This document shows, piece by piece, positions 48,900 to 60,105 of a DNA stretch of 64,000 nucleotides; position 1 is the first letter of the stretch; the number at the start of each line of letters is the position of its first letter. The notes under the pieces are model-generated. The model was not told where the DNA came from and ran no database searches. It saw only the letters and a list, made by a program, of their open reading frames with translations. Position numbers and translations under genes: made by a program. The stretch covers positions 62,001-126,000 of the forward strand of contig JABTTQ020001112.1 of assembly GCA_016081115.2 (NCBI GenBank), read 5' to 3'. The DNA is from Rehmannia glutinosa (Eukaryota > Streptophyta > Magnoliopsida > Lamiales > Orobanchaceae).

Positions 48900-51612
48900 C
48901 TAGCTGATCTTAGCCCTTGAAAAGTCCATTTCCGGATGCTGCAAAACGATACAAGTTTAGATCAGTAAAAAAGTTGAAATTACATGTAGCGCACAGGGGT
49001 AAACACATGGCAGATAATGATCGAGCGTTCACCTCTGCCATGAACTTCTTCAAGGTCTCCTGTTTCTGCATCTCATCACTTGTTGGAAGGCCCATTTGTT
49101 TCTGCCGTTGGTCAAACTGAAGAAAGAATTTTAAGACACGGGAAAAAAACTGAATGTCAATAAAGTCTAAGAGATCTCACACATTGAACAAACATCTAAG
49201 AGACTAAACGGCCAGTAAACCAGAAGTAAAAAAATCAATGGAGTCACCTAAAGTCTTACCATCATTTTTTCAACAGTTGAACGGGTTTCAGGGTCCAGGT
49301 CAGACAATTTGCTATTTTCTGGTTCTACCTTCTGAGTGTCTATCTCTGGCTCACCCTTCACCAAGTACTTCCACCATTCCATCTGGTTTTGTTTTGTTAA
49401 AAGAATAGAGATAGATTTCTGATCCTCTGTGAAAAATTAAATAACCAGTCAGCAATAATTTCATGCCTTCAAGTCAAAATGCCTAACTACACTTTAGGGA
49501 TAATTACAAAAAAAAAAAAAATAACCCAGAGGTTTATGAAACCTGTAAAGTTTAACTTGGGGTATGATTCTGTCTTACATTTTCCCCCTTCAAAAACAAA
49601 AACAATTACCCCTCATAATTTTGATACATCTCTGTGTTTTTCTTTTTTTTTTTTTAATTAGCCCAAACCTAAGGAATTTTATGTAATTATCTCTAAATTT
49701 TATAGTTCAGCATGCCTACCTAAACTCCAGAAGCAGTCGTCAACCTTGACGGGCTGAAAAAGTTCCCCCTGTAGATACAAGTAATACAACTTGAGTACTT
49801 GAACAACAACGACAAATACAACAACATTGATGGACAATTAGGAAAAATCATGAAAATGGGACAGCAGGTTATACTTACTTCAATAACTGGAGGCTGACCC
49901 TTTAGCCCAACTTTAAGATGATTTTTTTTAATATCACATGTAATGAGTCTAGACTTTGTTCCGGGAGGCACAGGAACAGAGATGTTCACCTCTTGTAAAG
50001 ATTGACCCCACGAGTATTTATCCATATCGAGGCCATTGCCCTTGTTTGGAGCTGCTCATAGATATATAATCAGAGTTAGAAACCAGAAGACAAAGCATTT
50101 CGCCAATAGCACAGAAGAAAATAATTGCCATATCAAGTATAAAAGTCAGATATACCAAAAAAAATGTAAAGGCGCATTTTCGAGAAATATAAATCCATTG
50201 TTACCAGAATCAACTAATATAACTACAAGCAAGAAAAATACATTTTCCTACCGCTTCTCCAACATATGGCACATCACTACAGAAACAAAATATCAGGTAA
50301 GATCTAACACCACAATTCAACTTTTTGGAAAAATATAAAATGCACAATTTTTTGTTCCTGATGGAAAATTTTATGTGTCCATAACTATGAAACGAGGAAA
50401 CAGTGATCCTCTGCATGGATAAAGCTTCGACAGTAAATAAAAATACTAGCAAAATACTTTTGATATCCTTTCTTACACAGCGTGCAGCAAACAAAGGTTA
50501 AGCATAGGGTCAACATTCTCATTGAAACTAGGGGTGAAAATCGAACCGAGTTACTCTATAATCAACTAGAGGTTGATCGTTTAAAAGCTCGTTTGAGTTC
50601 GATTTGTTAACATAACGTTCAATAAAATATAAAGTTCAGCTCGAGCTAGAGCTCGATCAGTTAGAAATTAACTAATGTCTAAAAATATCAACATACTCAA
50701 GCTCGATTCGTAATTGGCTCAACTAAAACTCGTTCAAGCTAGACTCAATTAATAACCAAACCAAACTCAAACACAATTTTTGAAGCTCGATAACAAACTT
50801 GAACATAGGCTCAACTCAATTCGTTTATAGCCATAATTGAAAGAGATTGAGATATACCAAATATAAATAAATAACTAAAAAGAAACATTTTCCAATCTAA
50901 GTAAAGTTGCAAAACGTTACCAACGCCAAACTCATAAATACTACAATCCCAATAACAAAATATAACCCCAGACGCCAGAGATAGCTAACAAGAATTCAGA
51001 TACATCTTATCAGGAAAGAATCCAAGCTTTATGCAAAGAAAAACAATATTAACACCTCCATCATGCACACGACACGCCACAAAATACATTTAAACGAAAT
51101 CTCATAATGTATGTTACTAACATAAGGACTTTTGAACAGATAAAAAATTTAAAGTAAGAAAAAACTATTGGGACAAACTAAGAATTCAAATGAGAAATAC
51201 CTCGAGGCCCTTTTTCCTCCACTGCCGCTTTAGTCTCACTTTCCTTGTCCTCCATAATCTCGTCCTTCACAATCACATCCTCTTCCTTCTTAACCGGAGG
51301 CTGTGGTGGCGCCTCCCTCTCCCTAATCTTCTTCTTCTCTACCTTAGAATTGAGCTCGATTTTCACTTCTTTCCTCTTCCTCTCCTCCGCCTCAACCTTA
51401 TCCTTCACCATCCTCAACACCGCACTCACATCGTTCACCAGCGAGTCGCTCTTGAACAAATCGCTCTCCTTCGCGACGAACTCAAAGACCTCCTCTAGAA
51501 ACCCCAGTGGATTTGACGGATTGAGAGAGGCGTTAAACGGCTTCTTCGCCGACGCCAACGATGACGACGGCTTATTCTGGTCTTCTTCGTTGTACTCGGA
51601 GAGAATCGCCAT
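48900..51612 (-). CDS. BOB1: BOBBER1-type NudC-domain co-chaperone
   Basis: This is a cytosolic small-heat-shock-like co-chaperone needed for development and thermotolerance in Arabidopsis (At5g53400). Exons: 51612-51201, 50051-49879, 49768-49720, 49426-49260, 49116-49033, 48938-48900 (TAG), giving 307 residues, close to the family length. The start is the first ATG of the conserved opening MAILSEYNEED. Residues 1-135 hold the NudC N-terminal helix region and a charged Lys/Glu-rich linker. The CS (p23-like) domain spans about 150-240, with DKYSWGQSLQEVNISVPVP, KVGLKGQPPVIEGEL and DDCFWSLED. The C-terminus has the WWKYLVKGEPEID block, MGLPTSDEMQKQ and the terminal HPEMDFSRAKIS. Intron 1 carries an unrelated AT-rich repeat (50525-50830). 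No defects were seen. Confidence 0.96.
49497..49692. mobile_element. Mutator-like MITE in BOB1 intron 3
   Basis: It starts GGGATAATTACAAAAAAAAA and ends TTTATGTAATTATCTC. It belongs to the family of 5466-5720 but is internally shortened. The 9 bp flanks TACACTTTA and TAAATTTTA match only partly. Confidence 0.6.
50525..50830. repeat. GCTCGA-rich repeat in BOB1 intron 1
   Basis: It starts at ACTAGGGGTGAAAATCGAAC and is full of CTCGAGCTCGA-like and ACTCAAGCTCGATTCG words. It resembles 58325-58580 and, less closely, 42610-42725. The superfamily is unknown and there is no coding capacity. Confidence 0.55.
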
Positions 51613-51718
51613 TAGGGTAGTTCGAAATTGAAGCGCAAATTCGAGTTTTAGGGTTTTGATCAACGTCAATATCGGGGTTTATGAGATACTTTGAGCGATG
51701 AGTAGTAGAGACGAAGGA

Positions 51719-51727
51719 GATATATAG
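51719..51727 (-). promoter_or_regulatory. Candidate TATA box of BOB1
   Basis: CTATATATC on the minus strand lies 107 bases above the ATG, implying a leader of about 75-80 bases. Confidence 0.4.
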
Positions 51728-53074
51728 TGATGAAGACGGGAGAAGTTTGTAAAGTTAGAAGGCGGAGGAGAGTTCCAGAAGCCCTTAAAATACGTGTAAT
51801 TGCAAAAAGGACTTTGGGTTTTGACAGAATTATAGTTGTAGTACAATTTTGGTAAGGGTGACATACCCAGCAAGAATCCGACCCTAAGTTAACCAGAGAA
51901 ACTTAAATCCGTACACGAGAAATCCAAGAAACCCAAATATGAATCTGACATGATATTACTAATTTATCTAAAATATAATTATTTTTTTAATTATTTTCTA
52001 ATATATATTAAGCATAACCCAAAATTAATACCAAATCAAACACGAATCCGACCTGATGACCTGAATTGTCATCACTAAAATTTGCCATTTCATTTTTTTT
52101 TTCCATCTCTTAATATGGGTAAGTCATGCTACCCACTTAGGTAACTACCCTATGATGATTGGTAAGTTACTGTTTGAAAATAATTTCTAGATTTTATTTC
52201 CTATATATAGTTCTGGTTTTAATTTAGTTAGATTTAGATTTTTTTAATAACCTAGTTAGATTTAGTTAATCAGTGATAAATTGGAAATTTACATTATAAA
52301 ACAAGTTTAAATGTCTTCCTATTACTAGTCTAAGATTTGGTTTGGTTTAATTTATTCGAGATAGGTGGACATATTAAGTTAAGAGTAAGATTAATCGAAT
52401 GAATACCTTTTTAGGTTCTTATTTGGATTTGTATGGGTTTTTAATTATTTTTAATTAATGACAATTATATCCAGTTTATTGTGATTTATAAAGAGGTTTT
52501 CGGTATCTAAATATAATTAATTTTCAGTTGTGAAAATGTATTCCCAATTTTTTGCAAAAATATGAGTTTTCGAAATTGGATAAAATTATTCTTTCAAAAT
52601 TATTTTATAAAAAAAATAAAATTTAGTATACCAAAATCTATCAATTTCTCAAAGGCTAACGGATAAGGCCCAATTTTAGTTTCTGAGCCTAAACCAAGGC
52701 CTCTTTCCATAATTGGGTGACAATCGTCTGGAGTCTGGACTTGTCCATGTGAATAATTGAACGTGTAATTAACATGGGGCTTAGTACCAGCGATAAGACT
52801 ATGAACATCAATTTAGGCCCATTCACTTTCAAAACAACAGACTTATTATTGCTGATCATTAGATTTGTTAGAAAATTAAATGTATAATTTTATTAAGTAG
52901 CATAATCTCAGGTCAAACACTTGGTAGGAAAAAGCCAGGCAACTTCCATTGACTTCTGGTGGCTTATTTGTCCAAGTAATTTACATCTTAACGTTGTTTA
53001 TTAACAAGTGAAATTTTACTACTTGACATGTGATGGTGTTTTTTTCCGTTGATCACTCCGAATCAGTGTTCTAA

Positions 53075-53262
53075 AAATAGCTAGGCGCTAGTCGGGCGGC
53101 AGACTGGGACCTAGCGCCTAGGCGGAGCCTGGGCGGGGTTAGGCGGGACTTGAGCGGGGTTAGGCGGAGCCTAATTGAAAAAATAACATAGGCGGACAAG
53201 GGGAGTCTAACGCCTAGGCGGGGATTAATCGGAGCTAGGCGGGGTCTTTTAGAACAGTGCTC
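53075..53262. repeat. CCTAGGCGG-type GC-rich repeat
   Basis: It is bounded by GTGTTCTAAAAATAGCTAGG and GGTCTTTTAGAACAGTG, so its ends are inverses (TTCTAAAA/TTTTAGAA). Inside, GCGCCTAGGCGG, GGCGGGGTTAGGCGG and similar words repeat six or more times. A related copy in opposite orientation lies at about 40850-40918 inside the 818 bp hAT element. Confidence 0.7.
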
Positions 53263-53964
53263 CGAATGAAGCAGTCTAATTAGCCGGTCCAAAATATTCT
53301 CCGAATCTGGTAGAATCTTTAGATGTGAACTAGCATGTATTACACAAAATAAGATTATGTGGGAGGCTCCTTCGATACTCAAATCAGCGATCGTAGAAGA
53401 GAAAGATCTAGAGTGCAAGAATGTAATTCACAATGATGAAATAAACATACTTATGAATGAGTTGTAAAGACCTATATACCTGAGTTAGCGAACCTTATGG
53501 CTGCGTAGTAGAAAGAGACATGTTGGTGAATAGTATTATATGTAGCCCAACAATTAAATAATATTAGGTAATTAAAGAAATTGAATAATGTATAAATTAA
53601 ATAAAAATAGTTATTACGAAAGGATTTTTTTTGCCCACAACAATATAAACTCGTTTTTTCAACAAAGATCTGGAACTCAGTTTTCATACCCCTTTAAATT
53701 TAAAAAATAATCAAATATGAGGGGATTTTTTATAATTTTGAAATATCTCTAGTTTTTTTTTGTAACTAGATGAAACCTTAGGGTTTTAGGGGTCTTTTGT
53801 AATTATCACTTTACAAAGGTGAATGACTATTTGTAATTTTGAAAGATAACTGATTTCTTTTTACAATTAAACTGAAAGGGTATTTTTTGTAATTAACCTT
53901 TAATTCATGAATTTACTGAGTCAACATGATTTTCTATGGTCCAGATCTAGTGTTCTGCAATTCT

Positions 53965-54062
53965 ATTTTATTTCCCATTCCAATTCAGTGGATGAATGAC
54001 ACGTGTACAATGTTGAAGTGACATTTATCGAATATAGTGGAATAGGAAATCTCAATCCGATT
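53965..54062. repeat. G-box MITE remnant next to the lipase
   Basis: It reads from CAATTCTATTTTATTTCCC to GTGGAATAGGAAATCTCAAT, with TGACACGTGTAC inside (CACGTG at 54000-54005). It resembles 44530-44700. It ends about 50 bases before the first visible lipase exon. Confidence 0.55.
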
Positions 54063-54110
54063 TTCTATCGCAATCTATCCTTGACATTAATATTGATGTT
54101 ATATTCATAG

Positions 54111-55087
54111 GAACAACTCAAATCACAGAAGGTCCATTGCAGCTAGCTTAGTCCAAGGAGTCTATGTGCTCGAATGCGATCGACAACAAAACCGCCAACC
54201 CCCTCAAGCTCTAGCTCTTCCATGGTGGGAATTTTTCAATTTCAAATTGATCCAAGTACTAATCGACGATCACGATCAATCGTATTTCGGCGCCATTTAC
54301 GAGTTCAAATTCCCATATCCATACCCGAACTATCCCGGCCAACGGCCCCCACAGTACGTAATCGCCTTCCGTGGCACGATCAACAAATCGAGCACCAGGG
54401 CCGAAGATCTCAAGTTGAATCTCAATATCATGATCAACAATCTCCAGGACAGTCGGCGTTTCCAGACAGGAACAGACTCGGCCCGGGACATTATATCCCG
54501 GGCCGGGCCTGGGAATGTCTGGTTAGCTGGACATTCCATTGGATCGTCGATAGCATTACTAATCGGACGACACATGGCAAAAAACATGGGAGCTCATATA
54601 GAAAGCTACCTCTTTAATCCTCCGTTTGCCTCTCCTCCAATAGAACGGATCAAAAACGAAAAAGTTAAAACTGGGACTCAGGTTCGCCAATAGTGTCCTG
54701 ACGGCTGGTCTGGCTGTGGCTGCTAACGGCGGGCACACGTCTAAGGCTAAAGAGAACGACGCGTTTAGTGTGTTGTCGTCGTGGATACCGTACTTGTTTA
54801 TTAGTCAATCGGATATGATTTGTTCGGAGTATATTGGGTATTTTGAGCATAGGGATAAAATGGAGTCTATTGGTGCCGGAAAAATTGGAAGGCTTGCGAC
54901 TAAGCATTCGCTGGGGAGTATAGTGTCGGCTGCTAGAGGGAAGGATTCTGAGGCGATTCATCTAATTCCGTCTGCGTATTTGAGTATTAATTGTAGCCCT
55001 TGTCTGAATTTTAAGGAAGCTCATGGGATTCATCAGTGGTGGAAGATGGATTTGGAGTTCAAGTACAAATTATATCAGTATAAGTGA
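54111..55087 (+). pseudogene. Alpha/beta-hydrolase lipase (At4g10955-like), disrupted
   Basis: This is a class-3-like lipase fold of the plant family labelled GDSL esterase/lipase At4g10955, probably an ester hydrolase of unknown substrate. A TTCATAG acceptor precedes 54111. From there the family sequence is almost complete: HRRSIAASLVQGVYVLE, LPWWEFFNF, YVIAFRGT, the nucleophile elbow GHSIG (54529-54543), and FNPPFASPPIERIK. Translation then stops at 54691-54693. Removing one base at 54676 would continue in the family frame (LRFANSVLTAGLA onward, SEYIGYFEHR, HGIHQWWK) to TGA at 55087, giving about 324 residues against about 350 in the family. The expected first exon (start Met, SGPLHLT-like) was not found upstream. 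Two defects suggest a pseudogene. A sequencing error plus a distant first exon is the alternative. Confidence 0.82.
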
Positions 55088-55401
55088 AAAATGAATATCT
55101 AAAAGTTGTTATTTCACTTTGTGGCAATGTAAGAAATAAAAGCCCTCTTTTTTTTATGCGACATTTTTTAATATATTAGGTGATTGTCACGTATATAATA
55201 TAGTACTATTATTATACATGTGGCTTCATCTGGTCGAGTTGTTAATACTGTCAAGTCTACAGTTCGACTCTAAAAAACACATTGAGATAGAGAGATGGAG
55301 CTACATAAAATGAAAGTTTGTCTTGATTTATATACTATATATCTTTAATTTCAACTAAAACTCAATTTCATTGAAAACATATACTGAGAAACCGCAGAAT
55401 T
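55088..55401. other. Convergent 3' region between lipase and WSD1
   Basis: This short AT-rich 3' flank holds a weak tRNA-like stretch (CATCTGGTCGAGTTGTTAAT at 55227-55246, AGTTCGACTC near 55261). Nothing else was recognised. Confidence 0.5.
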
Positions 55402-58400
55402 TCAGCAGAACTCAGAGCCCTTAACAAGCCCACTTTTTATTACAGCTTCTTTAATATTTTCAAAAGACTTGACCAAATCATCGCCAAGTTGATGAGGATT
55501 TGGAATAAACTTTTCATCAGCACCTATGGCAATTATAAGCCTATTAGCATAGCTTTGGTAATGTATCACCAATCCCTGCAATAATCCAAAATCATAATTA
55601 AAAACAAATTTAATAACCCAAATTAAATTGTCACACAACTTCAATATTTAATATTTTTATCTGTTTTGGAATGTACCTGAGGAAAACCAAAAACAGAAGG
55701 GGCAATATAAGCTAAAGGATGACCAAAAACATTGATCTCTTCTTTTGGGCCGACCACGTTCGAGAAAGTTAATGTTGTGTTCCTGAAAACCCCCGTCGAC
55801 ACACCAGCTGCTATCTGTATCACAGCATAGTTAAGTTTGTGTTTTAATATCCAGGCGAAAATGCAAAATAGCTTTTTCAACTTTCTCAAAATGGAATCTA
55901 TTGCAAACTTATGTCATGGTTCCTTACTTCGACATCATACAAATATAGGAAAATGACATTTTAATACATGTAGCCCGAACCAAGTTTAGGTTCGGCCTAC
56001 TAGTATCAGACTAGTAGGCCGAGTCTAACCTACCCACAAAAATTGAATTTAACCCAACCCAAATTGCTTTAGATCTGCATCGGGGCTTAACCAGCGTGTT
56101 TGAGAGGCAGGCCTAGGCTGGTCTGGGCGACAAAAATAGTTTTATTTGAAAAATCAAATTATTTTTCTTTCTTTCTAGGAAAACTTATGATTTATTAAAT
56201 ATTTTCAAAATTAATCATGATATATTCACGAAGAACGATTAAGTTCGTTGAAATGACCAATTAATTGCATGTGATATTGAATAATTAGATCCCATTATAA
56301 TTACCTTTTTTTTTTTTTTTTGATCGGTCCCATTATAATTACCTTGTTTCCAAATAACATGAGCATTAGCTTCATGACCCCAAATGCAACACTGTGTCCG
56401 AGTGATAGTTTCTTTCGATCCATGGTAGCCTTAGCTCTTCGTATGTAGTTTAAGGGGTCGTCTTGAAGAACAATGGTAAGGGGAAGTATAACAATGCCTA
56501 CTATATTTCCCCACATTCCCTTTAACAACTTCTCCTTCTCCATCATCTCTGCCAAATCCTGCATAATATTGTTGTAAAATGGGATGTCATTATATAATTG
56601 GGATAATTAAAAAAAAAAACTCGGGTTTTTGAAATCAAAGAAACCCCCTTGGGCTAGGTTGATTTTGTCTTAATTTTAAAGTGACATAATTCTTCAATAA
56701 CACTTAACTAATTAATATTGTGGTAAAATGTGAGGGATAATTAAAAATAATGCTAAGATTTGGGCTAATTACAAAAAACTCAGGGCGCGATTGATTATGC
56801 TTTCATTTTGAAAATTTTATTTTGCTAGAGAATAGTGGTAAAAAAAATTGGAAGAAAAAAAAAATTTGAGAATGTGATTGGACGTGAGATGAAAAAGTAA
56901 TGATGAAAGTTGGTTTGATTTAAAAATAGTAAAGTAATGTTTGTAAATGATTGGTAGTTAAAAATATGTGAGTGAGTGAATAGTGAAATTTGTGGGAGAA
57001 TATGTAATAATGATTAGTTTTTTGTGATAAAATTTGTAGACGTGATTGGTAAGAGAAAAAATGAGAAAAAGTAAAAGTGAGATAATAATATATTTTCTGA
57101 AAATTTTCATAAACAATCGAATGTTTGTTAAAAAAAATTCTTCAGCGGAACGAAAATAGAATCTACTTCACATCCAATCGCAGCCTCATTTTTTGAAAAT
57201 TACGAGAATCCTCTTAGGTTTGAGCTTGTCTTCTATTTAAACTTTGAAGTGGTAACCATAAGTGGGGTTTTTTGAAATATTTTTGCTTATGGAAAAAGAA
57301 AATATAAGACATAATCAATTCCCAACACGGGGAGGGCGTTTCTGTAATTTTCAGAAACCAATGGTTTTCTTTTTTTTTTTGTAGTTAACCCAAATCTCGG
57401 GTGGTTTTTTTGTAATTATCCCTAAACAATAATTTACCATTATGCCAAATAATGGAATTTTTATGTGATGTGTTTACCTCAAGTCTTGCACATGGTCTGA
57501 GGTTAAAAACACAAGCTGATCTAAGGCGGAGATTTTTGGGTAAAGTATTACTTCTCTTTTTGGTTATTTCTGCACCATTTTGATCACTCTGTTTCTCTGT
57601 GGTACAAAAATGTATATGGGCATTAATTCAACTGATTAAGAATTGAAATTTAAGTGCACAATAATTAGTAAATTGGAAAATAGGAAAAAGAAATATTGTA
57701 ATTAGGTGTTGAAAGAAATTCACCATATCTCGTGTTGAGATAACGACTGAGGCCAGCTTCTGTGATTCCAAGTACAACATCATTAATGCTCTTCATCAAA
57801 TTTGAACACAGCAAGAATTAATATCAGTATCTTAAATATCAAACTCATGAAAAAATATCATAAAAAGGTTTTTTTACAAATTAATGATTATGTGTCATAA
57901 CACCTAATTAGTTATCAACTTCAAAGAGATGTCTTACGAAACTAAGACATGAAACATATGTGTATAAACTGTAGAACAGCGTAAATAAGAAGAGAAGTTA
58001 TAGCTCTTAATGTAGGCAGGGGCGTAGACAAGGGGGCCTCCCATGTCCCCTACGCACCCCAAATATTTTTTTGTCCCGTTTTTTCTATAAAAGAAAAATG
58101 AAAAATAAATTATATTTATAATTTTTAAGGGAAAAAAATAGCCGAGCTAGGGGAAAAAAATTTAGGGCTTGGGGTACTAAGCCGGGCTGGCTACGCCCCT
58201 GAATGTAGGGAAGATATACAAGGTGGCGGAGCCAGCCTGCTCGGCTATCCCTAGCCCCAAAAAAAATCCCCTACATACAATTTGTGGATAGCCTTGAGCT
58301 TCCACCCTAGACAAGTCTGAAAAATAAAACAAACTACTAGATACTCGATTCGAGGTCCATTCTTAAAAACTCGTTTGAGCTAGGTTCGTTATCACAACGA

Positions 58401-60055
58401 ACCAAGTTTGAATACATTTTTCAATTCGCTATTATGTAAAACTCGGTTCAAACTCAACTTGATCAGTAAGAGAAATAATACAACATGCCTAAGAACATCA
58501 AGCTATACCCGAGCTCGATTCGATTAATAGAACCATACTCAAATATAATTTCCGAAACTCAGTAGCAATTCAAAACAAGTTCGAGCGGTACTATGATCAA
58601 CTAAACTGCATTTCGTAACACCCTACCTAGACACATTACCTCTTAAACAAAGGTAAACAATTCATGTGATTATGCAGCCAAGAAATGTTAAAAAAACATT
58701 ATTAACCAATCGAAGCAAAAATAGTATAGTAAACATACCACATTCATGGCATTCTTGACAAACTTAACCTCATCAAGACTAATAATCCGGCGCACATATT
58801 TCTTGGGATACAACTCAACCCCTTTTCCCGCTTTAATCACCGTCTCCGTGTCTTTCAGAAACAAAATTGTCGCCAAAAAACATATGCAATCACTCAACGT
58901 ATTAAAAATAATCAAAAACATTGTCCAAACCAAGACAAATAACCTCTTCATCAACCCATTATTTTTAACATTATTTTTTTTCTGTTTCTTGGGTGGAATA
59001 ACGGGCAAAGATTCCGGGTCAGGGTTTTTTCTGGCACATGCCATGACTAGTGAAATCAGAGATACACCATCCCCAATCGAATGGTCAATTTTGAAAATTA
59101 TTGTCGAATTTGCATCGGAATTTTTCACGTTTAGCACGTGGACTTCCCATACTGGCTTTGATTGGTCCAGCTGGTTTTTGGATAGGCCTGATATGTAATC
59201 CTCTACGAATGCATCCGGGTTTTCCATTTCCGGGTCCAAATCTGGAGCGATAACGTGTTTTTCTAAGTCCACTTTTGTCCGTTTCCATGAGTACTTGCCA
59301 AGCTTCTTGTTGTTCACAATCTATTTTCAACACCAAAACAGACGGGAACAAAAAACTCCATTAGAATAAGAACTGGATGTCATAATTGTACACGTGTCAT
59401 TTATCATGTATAATAAAATAGGTAATGGAATGATTGTGAAACAGGAGATATGGTCCCGGAGATGTTTTCCCCCAAAGTAGGGCGGGTCTGGTTATACACA
59501 CCTCTTGTCTGCAATTTTCAAAAACCTCTAGGTGTTTTTGTGATTAGCCCGAACCTCAAGGGCTTTTTATTTTGTAATTATCCCATAAAAAAATCAATTA
59601 TCTTTCATTTAAAAATAATATAGTTTTTTTTTGTAATTAGACAAAATTTAAGGGGTTTTAATTGTAATTAACCCTAAGATTTACTACTATGTCAATAAAA
59701 GTTGATTCCAAAACAAATGCATTAGCAAAAAAAGTGTGTGCAAACTCAAAAAAATTGGTCTCAGCTTATAGATGTAAAAAATAACTATTTTTTTTTCAAT
59801 ATAAAAGTTGAAAATCGCGTTTTTTAGAGTTTGCAAACACTCAGTATATCTACTAACAACCAAGTGACAAATTGAACTTACGAGCAAACTAGAGAAACGA
59901 GGATGTTTAACTAGAGTTCGCTCCAACTCATTCTTGAATAAATTGACATCGATGGGGGTCAAATAACCCATGACTGCTAATATACAAAGGTTGAAGCCTG
60001 GTGCTTGCATCAAACGGGCACCTGGGCTGGCTGGCTCTTCTTCTTCTTGTGACAT
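55402..60055 (-). CDS. WSD1-like wax ester synthase/diacylglycerol acyltransferase
   Basis: This family of ER-membrane acyltransferases joins fatty alcohols or diacylglycerol to acyl-CoA, making cuticular wax esters. Exons: 60055-59882, 59320-58739, 57790-57724, 57596-57478, 56558-56343, 55814-55677, 55575-55402 (TGA). All are in frame and give 489 residues (Arabidopsis WSD1 about 480). The N-terminus matches the family (EPASPGARLMQAPGFN). The active-site motif HHxxxDG reads DHSIGDG (about 137-143), so the catalytic second His and the DG are kept and the first His is Asp. A hydrophobic segment (about 182-211) is the probable membrane helix. Later motifs INDVVLGITEAGLSRYL, NLRPCARLE, TFSNVVGPKEEI and the C-terminal DUF1298-type region are all present. 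Introns 1, 2 and 4 carry several MITEs. It appears intact. Confidence 0.94.
56599..57422. mobile_element. Mutator-like MITE in WSD1 intron 4, split by a second MITE
   Basis: It starts GGGATAATTAAAAAAAAAAA and ends TTTTTTTGTAATTATCCC. Blocks such as AAATATTTTTGCTTATGGA and AAACCAATGG fit the 5466-5720 family. Another element (56782-57186) interrupts it, so this one is older. Confidence 0.65.
56782..57186. mobile_element. Nested 405 bp MITE with GCGATTGG ends
   Basis: AGGGCGCGATTGATTATG at the left and CACATCCAATCGCAGCCT at the right are inverted repeats. The interior is AT-rich, with repeated GTGATTGG and ATAATGATxA words. The superfamily was not determined. Confidence 0.65.
58017..58201. mobile_element. 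185 bp hAT MITE with perfect 8 bp TSD
   Basis: It begins CAGGGGCGTAGACAAGG and ends GGCTGGCTACGCCCCTG. The flanks are AATGTAGG (58009-58016 and 58202-58209). It sits in WSD1 intron 2. The family is shared with 47485-47674. Confidence 0.88.
58325..58580. repeat. GCTCGA-rich repeat in WSD1 intron 2
   Basis: It contains ACTCGTTTGAGCTAGGTTCG, CCGAGCTCGATTCGATTAAT and GTTCGAGCGG words, as in 50525-50830. It is non-coding. Confidence 0.5.
59357..59455. repeat. G-box MITE remnant in WSD1 intron 1
   Basis: ATTGTACACGTGTCATTTAT (CACGTG at 59391-59396) lies between imperfect arms ending in CAGGAGATATGGTCCC. It resembles half of 44530-44700 and lies about 660 bases inside the transcript. Confidence 0.5.
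59737..59842. repeat. Small inverted-repeat element in WSD1 intron 1
   Basis: GTGTGCAAACTCAAAAAAAT at the left and TTTTTTAGAGTTTGCAAACAC at the right are inverses. It is similar to the element in the ATX intron at 13099-13203. Confidence 0.55.
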
Positions 60056-60097
60056 TTTTGTTATCTGATGAGTAAGAAGAATATTGATAAATAATTA

Positions 60098-60105
60098 TAT
60101 TTATA
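60098..60105 (-). promoter_or_regulatory. Candidate TATA box of WSD1
   Basis: TATAAATA on the minus strand lies 43-50 bases above the ATG, which would leave a very short leader of about 15 bases. Confidence 0.4.

Larger units (their letters stand above)
51730..54110. other. Intergenic region between BOB1 and the lipase
   Basis: These loci are divergent. The region holds repeat debris at 51860-52080, a CTAGGCGG repeat at 53075-53262, decayed Mutator-like MITE pieces at 53690-53901 and a G-box MITE remnant at 53965-54062. I looked here for the lipase first exon and did not find it. Confidence 0.55.

Noticed and set aside
51190..51631. Plus-strand frames of 102 and 128 codons opposite BOB1 exon 1
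   Set aside because: They are antisense shadows of the BOB1 first exon, whose frame matches the family and splices correctly.
58746..59198. 150-codon plus-strand frame
   Set aside because: Antisense shadow of WSD1 exon 2.
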